This document shows positions 30,416 through 40,061 of a DNA stretch of 64,000 nucleotides, piece by piece; the first letter of the stretch is position 1; each line of letters opens with the position of its first letter. Both the position numbers and the translations under genes were made by a program. Source of the stretch: Deltaproteobacteria bacterium (GTDB lineage: Bacteria > Desulfobacterota_D > UBA1144 > Nemesobacterales > JAJCZQ01); assembly GCA_029262335.1 (NCBI GenBank), contig JAJCZQ010000027.1, positions 1-64,000 on the forward strand, given 5' to 3'. A model generated the notes under the pieces. The model saw nothing but the letters and a program-made list of their open reading frames with translations. It had not been told where the DNA came from and ran no database searches.

Positions 30416-31426
30416 TTGTATGTAATCATAATAATTACAGCAGTAAGCTTAATAGGTTCATTCCTCTGTTCACTAATGGAAGCTGCTATTTATTCCATAC
30501 CCCGAAGCAGGATAGAATCATTAAAAAGCCAGGGTGATCCAAGAGCTATACGACTTTCCCGCCTAAGGGACAAGATAGATGAGCCAATTGCTGCAATACT
30601 AACTCTAAATACTGCTGTTAATGTGCTTGGTGCATCAATTGCCGGGTCACTTGTTGCAAGACATTACGGAGATGCATGGCTTGGGTTATTTTCGGGAGCT
30701 TTTACCGGGGGTGTACTGATTTTTAGTGAAATTATCCCAAAATCCCTGGGGGTTACTTATGCTAACACACTTGCCCTACGTCTGTCGGGAGTTATCGAAT
30801 TACTTATTAAATTATTTTGGCCGTTTGTGAAGATCAGTGTTTTTATTACAAAGCTTTGGGGTAAAAACTCACACCTTAATTTCCCGACAGAGGATGACTT
30901 AAGGAGCCTTGCGGAATTATCACACCAGGGGGGGAGCATACTTTCTGAAGAAGCTGAAATCGTTAATAATGCACTTAAATTGGATGACAGAAAAATTTTG
31001 GAGATAATGACTCCCAAATCAGTGGTACTGGAGATGCCGGATAATACAGCGGTAGGTGATATAAACCTAAATTCGGATTACTGGCACTACAGCAGGGTCC
31101 CTGTGTATAGAGCGGGAGACCATGACCATATAGTCGGCGTAGTATTAAGAAGCGATGTATCAATGGCTTTATTAAGTGGCGACAGTGACAAGACGTTAAG
31201 GCAACTCATGATACCTCCTGATTTTGTACCGGATAATATGTATCTGAATGAGCTACTAAAACGCTTCATAATCACAAGAAGACATCTATTTTGTGTAAAA
31301 AATAATAAAGAAGAATATATGGGGATCGTTACCCTGGAAGATATAATCGAGTCTCTTATCGGCGAAGAAATAGTTGATGAACTCGATATTCATGAGGACA
31401 TGCAGGAGCTGGCAAAAAAATTATAA
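30416..31426 (+). CDS. CNNM/CBS-domain membrane protein (HlyC/CorC/YtfL-type), TTG start
   Basis: CSLMEAAIYSIPRSRIESL...AAILTLNTAVNVLGASIAG...IFSEIIPKSLGVTYA...EEAEIVNNALKLDDRKILEIMTPKSVV...GIVTLEDIIESLIGEEIVDE. Confidence 0.92.
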   Translation: MYVIIIITAVSLIGSFLCSLMEAAIYSIPRSRIESLKSQGDPRAIRLSRLRDKIDEPIAAILTLNTAVNVLGASIAGSLVARHYGDAWLGLFSGAFTGGVLIFSEIIPKSLGVTYANTLALRLSGVIELLIKLFWPFVKISVFITKLWGKNSHLNFPTEDDLRSLAELSHQGGSILSEEAEIVNNALKLDDRKILEIMTPKSVVLEMPDNTAVGDINLNSDYWHYSRVPVYRAGDHDHIVGVVLRSDVSMALLSGDSDKTLRQLMIPPDFVPDNMYLNELLKRFIITRRHLFCVKNNKEEYMGIVTLEDIIESLIGEEIVDELDIHEDMQELAKKL

Positions 31427-31482
31427 GTTTATAACTCAACTCTAATTAAAAACTGTTTTTTTCAACTAACCCATAAACCAGA

Positions 31483-32421
31483 TTAAATTTCTCCAATATG
31501 GAAAAGAGCATCTCCCCTGTTTACTATGGGATTTGATCGTAGGCCAATTATATAACCATCTACTTTTGATTTAATCTTCAGCTCTTCTTCACCAAAAGGG
31601 TCCGAAACACTTCCAAGTTCCTGGTGAGGATTGACTTTGTCACCATATTCAACATTTGACCTGAATAATCCGGATTTAGGTGATCTGGTCCAAATTGAGT
31701 CTGAAATAATAATATTACGACTTTTTTTAACAGATTTTTTTGTCATTCCCAAATGATTCATGACCCTGATAACACCTTTTATACCTTCCCTTACCGAAAA
31801 CTCGTCAAACGCAAGGGATTCACCCCCTTCATAAACAAGTATCCTTTTACCAACATTAAAAGCTGCTTTCCTAAATGACCCGTCTCTTAATTCCGAGTTA
31901 ATAATTAATGGGGCATTAAATGCTTTTGCAAGTTCAAGGTTGAGACCGTCGTCAGTCAAACACCTGATTTGAGGGTAGTTTCTATTTGCACCACCTGTGT
32001 GAAAATCTATACCATAATCTATAAGTGGTATTATTTCGTTCATAAGAATATAGGCAATTCGCGCTGCCAGTGAACCGTTTTTTCTGCCCGGGAATGACCT
32101 GTTAAGATCTTTCCCGTCAGGTAGGTATCTTGAGTTGAGAAGAAAACCGTAAATATTGATAACTGGAATTACAATTACTGTTCCCCTTGAAGGTTTAATC
32201 CTGTTTTCAACTTTTAAACGCCTAAGGATCTCAGTCCCGTTTAATTCGTCGCCATGCATGCCGGCAGAAATAAGAAGAACAGGCCCCGGTTTTTTAGACC
32301 TGTATACATAAACCGGAAGTTCAATTAATGTGTTTGATGGGAGTTTTGAAATGTTAAAAGTAATAATTTCATTTTCCCCTGGTAATATTTCAATACCGTT
32401 AATGCTGAATTCTTCTGACAT
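31483..32421 (-). CDS. Succinylglutamate desuccinylase/aspartoacylase-family zinc deacylase
   Basis: LLISAGMHGDELNGTEILRRL, IPVINIYGFLLNSRYLPDGKDLNRSFPG, GIDFHTGGANRNYPQIRC, YEGGESLAFDE. Confidence 0.9.
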   Translation of the reverse strand: MSEEFSINGIEILPGENEIITFNISKLPSNTLIELPVYVYRSKKPGPVLLISAGMHGDELNGTEILRRLKVENRIKPSRGTVIVIPVINIYGFLLNSRYLPDGKDLNRSFPGRKNGSLAARIAYILMNEIIPLIDYGIDFHTGGANRNYPQIRCLTDDGLNLELAKAFNAPLIINSELRDGSFRKAAFNVGKRILVYEGGESLAFDEFSVREGIKGVIRVMNHLGMTKKSVKKSRNIIISDSIWTRSPKSGLFRSNVEYGDKVNPHQELGSVSDPFGEEELKIKSKVDGYIIGLRSNPIVNRGDALFHIGEI

Positions 32422-33329
32422 TAAACTTTGACCCGGTCTTTAATCAGGTTTTTTCTGTGTGCGTTATTTTCAATAAATTCAATGATTTTGCCTGCAACAT
32501 CTATTTCTGTAGATTTTTCAATTCCTTCCAGTCCCGGGGAAGAATTAACTTCCATAATTACCGGACCTTTATCCGACTGCAGTAAATCAACACCTGCTAC
32601 ATTCAGGCCAAGGACTTTCGCTGCTTTTACTGCAGTTGACCTTTCTGCCGCACTTAATTTGATTTGTGTTGCAGACCCGCCTCTATGAATATTGGAGCGG
32701 AATTCGCCTTCAGGACCCTGTCTTTTCATTGCAGCAATTACTTTTCCGCCTATTACAAGAGCCCTTATATCAGCTCCCTTCGCTTCTTTTACAAATTCCT
32801 GTATGAGCATGTTTGCCTGTATTCCGTAGAAAGCCTCAATAACCGATTTAGCTGCCTTTTTTGTTTCAGCCAGCACAACTCCAATGCCCTGTGTACCCTG
32901 GATAAGTTTTATGATTAGAGGTGCTCCACCTACTTCTTCAACAAGGTGGTTAATGTCTGTTGGGTCGGAAGCAAATGCTGTAGTGGGTATGCCTAAATGT
33001 GATCTTGTAAAAAGCTGCATACTTCTTAATTTATCCCTTGATCTGACGATGGCCTGGGATTCGTTCAGGCAAAATACATTCATCATCTCAAACTGCCTCA
33101 CAACGGCGGTTCCATAAAATGTCCTAGAGGCCCCAATTCTTGGTATTACAGCATCAAAGCCGATAAGTACTTCTCCATTTACGCAGATTTCGGGATTCCC
33201 CTGTTCAATGACCATGTAGCATTTTAAGAAATCTATAATTTCAGCTTCATGTCCTCTATCTTTTGCCGCTTCGTAAAGCCTTTTTGTGGAATAGAGATTT
33301 CTATTTCTTGATAAAATGGCAATTTTCAA
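32421..33329 (-). CDS. rimK: RimK-type ATP-grasp alpha-L-glutamate ligase
   Basis: [143 protein letters not shown]. Confidence 0.95.
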   Translation of the reverse strand: MKIAILSRNRNLYSTKRLYEAAKDRGHEAEIIDFLKCYMVIEQGNPEICVNGEVLIGFDAVIPRIGASRTFYGTAVVRQFEMMNVFCLNESQAIVRSRDKLRSMQLFTRSHLGIPTTAFASDPTDINHLVEEVGGAPLIIKLIQGTQGIGVVLAETKKAAKSVIEAFYGIQANMLIQEFVKEAKGADIRALVIGGKVIAAMKRQGPEGEFRSNIHRGGSATQIKLSAAERSTAVKAAKVLGLNVAGVDLLQSDKGPVIMEVNSSPGLEGIEKSTEIDVAGKIIEFIENNAHRKNLIKDRVKV

Positions 33330-33784
33330 TGTTTTCTCCTCATTTTACTTCGATAAGATATATTTGATCTTGAAATATCGACAATGAACCCTTTCTTTAA
33401 AAGTTTTCTTCCTAGAAGTATTGGGTATTTCATTTTTGATCTGTCTGAAAGTGATAACTCAACTTCGTATTTTTTATCAAAAAGAATAATTTCAGTAACT
33501 ACAATAAATCTCTTTTCGGATTGCCCAAATGAATTTTTTATTTTCTTGGTCTTGTGGAGCGGGAGGCTTATTTTCCTGTGGTCATAATCGGGGTGTGAAG
33601 GGTCTAATAGATTGAATGAAACGTATTTTTTTTCACCCTTTCTTTGTATTTTTATATTGTTGCAGTGGATAGATGATGTATAAGCACCTGTGTCAATTTT
33701 GGCATCTATGTTATAAAGTTTAAGTTTTGGGAAATCAACTTTATCTTTGCTGCCTATAATTAATTTATCTGGTGATTTTTTCAT
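33326..33784 (-). CDS. rimB: RimB-like ATP-dependent zinc protease (DUF785)
   Basis: [21 protein letters not shown] (aspartic-protease-like DTGA), [39 protein letters not shown]; overlaps rimK by 4 nt. Confidence 0.85.
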   Translation of the reverse strand: MKKSPDKLIIGSKDKVDFPKLKLYNIDAKIDTGAYTSSIHCNNIKIQRKGEKKYVSFNLLDPSHPDYDHRKISLPLHKTKKIKNSFGQSEKRFIVVTEIILFDKKYEVELSLSDRSKMKYPILLGRKLLKKGFIVDISRSNISYRSKMRRKH

Positions 33785-33866
33785 ATTGCCGTAATTAATA
33801 ACTATCTATAATCTACATAAATACTATAATAAAGATACGTATTATGATTTTTATTTTATTAATTTA

Positions 33867-35054
33867 GTGTTGTTAGTTTGGATATGGGTTATTTCAAATT
33901 ATATGAATGAAATTTTAAATACGATTACAGGTTTTGCTGATGAGTTTCTCGGACTCATATTAATATTTCTAACAATCTTAATCCTATATTTACTAAGCAG
34001 AATTATCTCAAATTACATAAAATCTAAATCTTTTTTTGAATATAGAGAAGGCATACAATTAGATTATAGGATTAAAATTTTACTGGTATTAACCGGCCTG
34101 GTTTTAATCGGATGTATTTCTATCCTATTCTTTAATTTCAATGTTGTTCTTGATTACTTAAGATCACTGCCAATTGTAAATAATAATTTACTAAAGATCA
34201 CAGTGCATTCTTTTTTTGTTTCCCTTCTTACAGTCTATATATTATATAACTTGTTAATAATATTTAGAAATATTATCTATATACATACAATCAGAAAGTT
34301 TAATGAAGATACAGCGGGTTCATTTAAATCTGTCTTCACAAATTTAGGATATCTGCTTTTAGTATTATTATTTTTTGTTGGTCTCGGGGTTAACTGGAAA
34401 ATTTTTGTTCCAATTGCCGGCGCGCTTGGTATCGGAGCAGGCATTGGGCTTCAGGGGATTTTAAATAACTATTTCAGTGGTTTCATTCTTTTAACTTCCA
34501 GGAAATTAAAAATAGGTGATATTGTAGAGATTGAAGGAAATTCCGGCAGGGCAATCGGCAACAAGCTTGAAACTATTTACGGTAAAATACAGACCATTGA
34601 TATTCTTAATACCGTAGTACTAACAGTTGATGGTATTGAAATAGTAGTCCCTAACTCCCAGTTTCTTTCAAACCAATTTGTAAATTACTCTCTTACTGAT
34701 TCAAAAATAAGAGTAAGAATTCCATATGGTGTTTCTTATTCTTCTGATCCAATAATAGTGAAAGAAATATTACTTAAAGTAGCAAATGAAAATACCCAGA
34801 TACTGGTTGATCCAAAACCTGACGTATGGTTTACCGAGATGGGTGATAGCGCTTTGATGTTCAACCTGCTTTGCTGGGTAGATATTAAATTCCTTTGGAA
34901 ATTAAGCGGCCTTGTAAGCGAAATTAATATAAACGTCTGGTATAAACTGAAAGAAGAAGGCATAACAATACCTTTCCCACAGAATGATGTCTGGTTTAAG
35001 AACAACTTAACAGTTGAATTGGAGAAGGAAGTTAAAAAAGTTGATGAGGAATAG
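33867..35054 (+). CDS. MscS-family mechanosensitive ion channel
   Basis: GALGIGAGIGLQGILNNYFSGFILLTSRKLKIGDIVEIEGNSGRAIG...IEIVVPNSQFLSNQFVNYSLTD...ITIPFPQNDVWF. Confidence 0.92.
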   Translation: MLLVWIWVISNYMNEILNTITGFADEFLGLILIFLTILILYLLSRIISNYIKSKSFFEYREGIQLDYRIKILLVLTGLVLIGCISILFFNFNVVLDYLRSLPIVNNNLLKITVHSFFVSLLTVYILYNLLIIFRNIIYIHTIRKFNEDTAGSFKSVFTNLGYLLLVLLFFVGLGVNWKIFVPIAGALGIGAGIGLQGILNNYFSGFILLTSRKLKIGDIVEIEGNSGRAIGNKLETIYGKIQTIDILNTVVLTVDGIEIVVPNSQFLSNQFVNYSLTDSKIRVRIPYGVSYSSDPIIVKEILLKVANENTQILVDPKPDVWFTEMGDSALMFNLLCWVDIKFLWKLSGLVSEININVWYKLKEEGITIPFPQNDVWFKNNLTVELEKEVKKVDEE

Positions 35055-35058
35055 ATAA

Positions 35059-36123
35059 TTGACAGATTTTAAATATGACCCCTCTGTTAAACTGGGTATG
35101 AGGCCAGGTGAGATAGTTCATATTGGAGAACAAAAGCTCGATCAGATAAGAGTACGAGTACTGGATTTTAATCCCCAAACAATTGAGTTGAAAGAGCTTT
35201 CCAGTATAGAAGAATGTATAAATTATAAAAATCATGACACTTTGTCCTGGATCAATATCGATGGGCTTCACGATACTGAAGCAATTGCCAGGATTGGAAA
35301 AGATTTTAATATCAGCAACCTTGTTCTCGAAGATATTGCAAACACCATGCAGCATCCAAAATTTGAAGAGTATGAGGATTATATTTTTATAACTACCAAG
35401 ATGATTTACTATACCCAGGATACAACAACCATGGTCTTTGAACATATAAGTTTTATCTTGGGAGATAAGTTTGTTATTACTTTCCAGGAAAGAGTGGGTG
35501 ACATATTTTTACCTGTACGTGAAAGAATAAAAGACCCTAAATCAAGACTTAGAAACAGGGGAACTGATTACCTTACATATGCTTTGCTGGATGTACTGGT
35601 AGACAACTATTTTGTCATTCTTGATAAAATTAACAGTGAAGTAAATAATCTTGAAGAACAGCTCATGGATTCACCCACCCAGGAAACCCTAAAACAGATG
35701 TATAAAGTTAAAAGAGAGTTGTTAAGGCTAAACAGAAATATAAGGCCTGTAAGGGACATTGCCAATAATTTATACAGCATCGAATCGCCCCTGATTGAAG
35801 AAAAAAACAAAAACTTTATACGTGACCTTTATGATCATACAGTCGATGTAAATAGCAGTCTTGATATAAACAGGGAAATGGTTTCAGGTATGATCGAAAC
35901 ATATATATCCATAACGGGGAATAAGCTGAATGAAATTATGAAGGTCCTTACAATTATGGCCTCCATATTTATACCCTTAACTTTTATTGCGGGAATTTAT
36001 GGTATGAATTTTGATAATATGCCGGAACTGCATACTAAATGGGGATACCATGTCACTATTTTTATAATGTTAATAATCGGGGCAGCATTACTGATTTACT
36101 TTAAAAAGAAAAAATGGCTTTAA
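35059..36123 (+). CDS. corA: CorA-family Mg/Co transporter, TTG start
   Basis: WINIDGLHDTEAIARIGKDFNISNLVLEDIANTMQHPKFEEYEDYIFI; terminal IFIPLTFIAGIYGMNFDNMPELHTKWGY. Confidence 0.96.
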   Translation: MTDFKYDPSVKLGMRPGEIVHIGEQKLDQIRVRVLDFNPQTIELKELSSIEECINYKNHDTLSWINIDGLHDTEAIARIGKDFNISNLVLEDIANTMQHPKFEEYEDYIFITTKMIYYTQDTTTMVFEHISFILGDKFVITFQERVGDIFLPVRERIKDPKSRLRNRGTDYLTYALLDVLVDNYFVILDKINSEVNNLEEQLMDSPTQETLKQMYKVKRELLRLNRNIRPVRDIANNLYSIESPLIEEKNKNFIRDLYDHTVDVNSSLDINREMVSGMIETYISITGNKLNEIMKVLTIMASIFIPLTFIAGIYGMNFDNMPELHTKWGYHVTIFIMLIIGAALLIYFKKKKWL

Positions 36124-36135
36124 AGGAAGAAAATT

Positions 36136-36321
36136 ATGAGTCCTAAAAAAATAATTGGATTAATCTTAATCTTTTTTGTCGTTATTTTCGGACTTCAGAA
36201 TATTCAGTCAGTCCAGATTAAATTTTTAATTTGGGATATAGAAATGTCCAGAGTATTCATGGTTTTAATAATTTTTGGTATTGGCTTTTTATCCGGATAT
36301 TTTTTTAAAACAATCAAATAA
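36136..36321 (+). CDS. LapA-domain (DUF1049) small membrane protein
   Basis: FFVVIFGLQNIQSVQIKFLIWDIEMSRVFMVLIIFGIGFLSGYFF; 12 nt after corA. Confidence 0.85.
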   Translation: MSPKKIIGLILIFFVVIFGLQNIQSVQIKFLIWDIEMSRVFMVLIIFGIGFLSGYFFKTIK

Positions 36322-36370
36322 TCTTAAAATTACACCTTTATTAAACCATATATAGGGTTAGGAAGAAAAG

Positions 36371-36425
36371 GTTTGAACCACCGACAAATGCCTTATTACA
36401 GCATTGTTCTACTTCGGCAACCTAC
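36371..36425 (-). pseudogene. Degenerate tRNA-Met-like relic (D-arm to T-loop remnant)
   Basis: Minus strand AGTAGAACA-ATGCTGTAATAAGGCAT-TTGTCGGTGGTTCAAACC resembles GGTAGAACA-CTGGCCTCATAAGCCAG-GTGTCGGTGGTTCAAAT; 3' T-stem and acceptor missing. Confidence 0.35.
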
Positions 36426-36652
36426 TATAATTATTAATAATCAACCCCAAAATGGCTTTGTGATTGTAATGTGATTAATAATCATAGTATCTATACTGAT
36501 AATATGTTAAAGTTGTGTGTAGATCAGTTTAGATAGAAGATTCCTACCAACGACAGACCCTTCCTTATTTTTTTGGCAATCTGCCAGCTTTACTTTCTAT
36601 TTATAGGTCTTTGACCTACTTAAATATAATTAATATTTTTCAATTATTTTAT

Positions 36653-36668
36653 ATGACAGGGGTGTCAT
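36653..36668. other. Perfect hairpin atgaca-gggg-tgtcat in the leader of the GT4 gene
   Basis: Read directly from the sequence. Confidence 0.4.
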
Positions 36669-36737
36669 TTAATGATTGAATGATTTCTGAAAGTTACTTT
36701 TATTAGTAAATATCGACATGATAATACGAAAGCAAAG

Positions 36738-37913
36738 ATGAATATACTTCAAATAGCTACACTAAACCGGCCTATCAAGCAGGACATTGGTTACGGTCCT
36801 ATTGAAACTGTAATTTATAATATTGATAAAGGACTTAATAAATTAGGACATCGTTCAATCGTTGCATGTTCGGGGGATTCCTGTGTTGTAGGGGAACAGT
36901 TCACAACAATAGAAAAAAGCTTTACTGAGTACTGGAGTAATAACACAAATTTGCAGAAGGAAAATATGCGCAGGCATCTTTCCCTCTCACTTCAAAGGGC
37001 AAAAAAAGGTGATATTGACATTATCCACATGCATGATGCAATTATGGTTGAACATATTTTTAAGGGAGTTTTTAAAAGTCCTGTTCCAATTGTAATGACT
37101 CTACATGTTCCTGCCGAAGATAAAGGGCCATTCAAGCAGTGGAATGAATCACTTATTCCCTCTTCAGGTGCATATTTTGTCCCTATCAGTGAATATCAGA
37201 GAAAACAGCACGAGGGATTAGTGAATGGCCAAGAGGTTATTCATCATGGTATTGACGTTGAAGACTATCCCTTCATTAGCAATCCCGGGAAACAGGATTA
37301 TTTGTTGTCAATCGGACGAATTACCCAGGACAAAGGTCAGGATAAAGCAATCGAGATTGCGAAAAAAACCGGTTCCCGGCTTATTCTTGCAGGAAATGTC
37401 CAGAATAAAGAAAAGGATCGTTTATTTTTCAAAAAATTAAATAAATCATTTGATCTTGTTACTGATGCAGGAAAATCTTTCACCAGTAGTGATTATTATG
37501 AGAAAGTCATGAAACCCATTTTAGATTCTGACAAGCAGATTATATATATAGGAGAAGTTAGCAGTGCCCAGAAAAAGTTATGGTATAGCCATGCCCGGGC
37601 AACACTCTTTTCTATTCAATGGGGAGAACCCTTTGGGCTTGTCTTGATTGAATCTATGGCATGCGGTACGCCTGTAATTGCCTTCAACAAAGGATCGGTC
37701 CCTGAAATTGTCATAAATGGAAAAACAGGGTTCGTAGTGGATACAATCGATGAAATGATTAGTGCAGTGGGGGATTTACATTATATAAACCCAATTGATT
37801 GCCGTAATCACATTAAAGATAATTTCTCGATTAAAACTATGTCCAAAAAATATTCTGAATTGTATCAGCTAATTGTAGAGGAAAGGACATTATGCCAAAA
37901 GACATCCCCGTAA
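36738..37913 (+). CDS. Glycosyltransferase family 4 protein
   Basis: DIGYGPIETVIYNIDKGLNKLGHRSIVACSGDS, IHMHDAIM, PIVMTLHVPAE, LLSIGRITQDKGQDKAIEIA, GEPFGLVLIESMACGTPVIAFNKGSVPEIVINGKTGFVVD. Confidence 0.94.
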   Translation: MNILQIATLNRPIKQDIGYGPIETVIYNIDKGLNKLGHRSIVACSGDSCVVGEQFTTIEKSFTEYWSNNTNLQKENMRRHLSLSLQRAKKGDIDIIHMHDAIMVEHIFKGVFKSPVPIVMTLHVPAEDKGPFKQWNESLIPSSGAYFVPISEYQRKQHEGLVNGQEVIHHGIDVEDYPFISNPGKQDYLLSIGRITQDKGQDKAIEIAKKTGSRLILAGNVQNKEKDRLFFKKLNKSFDLVTDAGKSFTSSDYYEKVMKPILDSDKQIIYIGEVSSAQKKLWYSHARATLFSIQWGEPFGLVLIESMACGTPVIAFNKGSVPEIVINGKTGFVVDTIDEMISAVGDLHYINPIDCRNHIKDNFSIKTMSKKYSELYQLIVEERTLCQKTSP

Positions 37914-39850
37914 GTAACGGATCATTTCTTTTAAACTTTGATTCAGATTATCAGATTCGGGATATTTATTTCCCTTTTATAGGGCAAGAAAACCATTCAA
38001 GCGGACATCCCTTCCGTTTCGGGGTATGGGTGGATGGACAGTTTTCCTGGATGGGACCGGATTGGGAAAAAGATTTAAGATATGAAGATGACAGCCTTGT
38101 GACAGATGTTTTTTTAAAAAACGAGGCCTTGGGTTTGGAGCTACGGTGCTCAGATGTGGTAGATTTGGATTTAAACATCTACCTCAAAAAAATCGAGGTG
38201 AATAATCTTAAAAATAAAGTCCGTAATGTCCGCCTCTTTTTTAGTCATAACTTTAATCTTTATGGAAACGACATTGGCGGTACAGCTTATTTTGATCCAC
38301 GAAGCTGCTCGATAATCCATTACAAAGTACACAGATATTTTTTGATCAGCTGCTGGGCACACGAAGAATGGGGAGTAAAACATTTTACTTGCGGACAAAG
38401 AGAAAGTTTAGGAAATTCAGAAAACGATAAAGAGGCAGAGTCCGGTGAATTGAGTAGTAAAGCGTCGGCATGGGGTACTCCTCATTCCACTATTGGAATT
38501 TGGCTTAATTTACCAGCAAAGAAAAAAACAAAAGCTTATTATTGGATAGCAGCAGGTACAAACTATCCCGAAATCGCTAAGCTCAACATGGAAGTGCACG
38601 AAAAAAGACCTGAAGAACTCATCAAACGCTCTTCGAGGTACTGGAATACATGGGTACACAAAGATTTGAAGGATCAGGGTTTACCCAATTCAGTGTCCGA
38701 CGTTTTTAACCGAAGCCTGCTAATATTGAGATCACAAATTGACAACCACGGTGCTATTATTGCAGCCAATGATTCTGACATTATCCGTTTTGGAAAAGAC
38801 ACTTATTCATATATGTGGGGACGGGACGGTGCATTTGTTGCAGCATCTTTAGCAAAGGCCGGATACTCGCATACATGTATTAAATATTTTGATTTTTGTT
38901 CGCGCGTATTATCTGACGAAGGTTATTTATTCCAGCATTACAATCCTGACGGATCACTTGCCAGCAACTGGCATTCCTGGTTAGTTGATGGCAAAGAGGT
39001 CCTTCCTATTCAGGAAGATTCAACTGCATTGACCATATGGGCACTTTGGATTCACTACCAGGGATTGAAAGATGTAGAATTTATTAGACCCCATTACAAA
39101 ACACTCATCAAAAAAGCCGCTGACTTTTTAGTTAGTTACAGGGACCCGCAAACGTTGCTGCCATTACCTTCCTATGATCTTTGGGAAGAACGTTATGCAC
39201 TTCATACTTATACAGTTGCATCTGTAATAGCTGGTCTTAGAGCTGCAGCGAATTTTGCAAAACTTTTTGAGGATAACTCTTTGGCTGAAAAATACGATTC
39301 GGTAGCTGATGAAATGACAGGGGGGATACTTAAACACCTTTATCATGATGGTCTAAAACGTTTTGCACGTTCTGGCTCCAGAGTAGAAGGGGGATATAAA
39401 CTTGATGAAGTTATTGATATTAGCCTGCTAAGTTTGGCAACTCTTGGAGTGTTAGATCCAAATGACACACGAATGATTGAAACAGCCAATGCAGTCCGTG
39501 AACAATTGTGGCTAAATACTTCTGTTCAGGGTTGTGCCAGATATGAGGGTGATGTCTATCAGCTTGAGGATGATAGTCCAAAAGGGATCCCGGGTAATCC
39601 ATGGTTTATCTCAACCCTTTGGTTAGCTGAGTATTTTATAGACCAGGCAGAAGATTTAGAGCAGCTTCATGCAACAATTCCCTATTTTGAATGGTGCGTA
39701 AAAAATGCTCTTCCTTCAGGAGTGCTTGCAGAACAAGTACATCCTGGTAACGGGCAGCCACTTAGTGTTTCGCCTCTCACCTGGAGTCATTCAGCATTTG
39801 TGTGGGCTATTCTCCAGTACAACGAAAAAGAAAAGAAACTAAAAAAATAA
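37892..39850 (+). CDS. Glycoside hydrolase family 15 protein (glucoamylase/trehalase-type)
   Basis: NGSFLLNFDSDYQIRDIYFPFIGQENHSSGHPFRFGVWVDGQFSWM; RFGKDTYSYMWGRDGAFVAASLAKAG; LWEERYALHTYTVASVIAGL; GCARYEGDVY; overlaps the GT4 gene by 22 nt. Confidence 0.92.
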   Translation: MPKDIPVSNGSFLLNFDSDYQIRDIYFPFIGQENHSSGHPFRFGVWVDGQFSWMGPDWEKDLRYEDDSLVTDVFLKNEALGLELRCSDVVDLDLNIYLKKIEVNNLKNKVRNVRLFFSHNFNLYGNDIGGTAYFDPRSCSIIHYKVHRYFLISCWAHEEWGVKHFTCGQRESLGNSENDKEAESGELSSKASAWGTPHSTIGIWLNLPAKKKTKAYYWIAAGTNYPEIAKLNMEVHEKRPEELIKRSSRYWNTWVHKDLKDQGLPNSVSDVFNRSLLILRSQIDNHGAIIAANDSDIIRFGKDTYSYMWGRDGAFVAASLAKAGYSHTCIKYFDFCSRVLSDEGYLFQHYNPDGSLASNWHSWLVDGKEVLPIQEDSTALTIWALWIHYQGLKDVEFIRPHYKTLIKKAADFLVSYRDPQTLLPLPSYDLWEERYALHTYTVASVIAGLRAAANFAKLFEDNSLAEKYDSVADEMTGGILKHLYHDGLKRFARSGSRVEGGYKLDEVIDISLLSLATLGVLDPNDTRMIETANAVREQLWLNTSVQGCARYEGDVYQLEDDSPKGIPGNPWFISTLWLAEYFIDQAEDLEQLHATIPYFEWCVKNALPSGVLAEQVHPGNGQPLSVSPLTWSHSAFVWAILQYNEKEKKLKK

Positions 39851-39868
39851 TTTAAAAGGAGTTAATTA

Positions 39869-39955
39869 ATGGGCGATAAAGGATCAAAAGATAAAGAAAA
39901 AAGAGATAAGCAAAAAAAAATCAAAAAAGATAAGAAACCAAAAACGAAGAAATAA
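39869..39955 (+). CDS. 28-aa lysine-rich small ORF: MGDKGSKDKEKRDKQKKIKKDKKPKTKK
   Basis: ATG preceded by aaaaggag-ttaatta (good SD and spacing), 18 nt after the GH15 stop; absent from the supplied ORF track. Confidence 0.6.
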   Translation: MGDKGSKDKEKRDKQKKIKKDKKPKTKK

Positions 39956-40061
39956 TTAAGAATGGTGGCGACGGGTAAAACTATGGCACTTAGCCTATAA
40001 CGCTTAATTAGCAACTTAAAATTTTCATTTTAAAGGTATGTTACGATTGGCATAAACCTAA

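Noticed and set aside
36362-36434. Functional tRNA-Met gene
   Set aside because: D- and anticodon-arm resemblance only; 3' T-stem, acceptor stem and CCA region do not pair, so reported only as a possible relic
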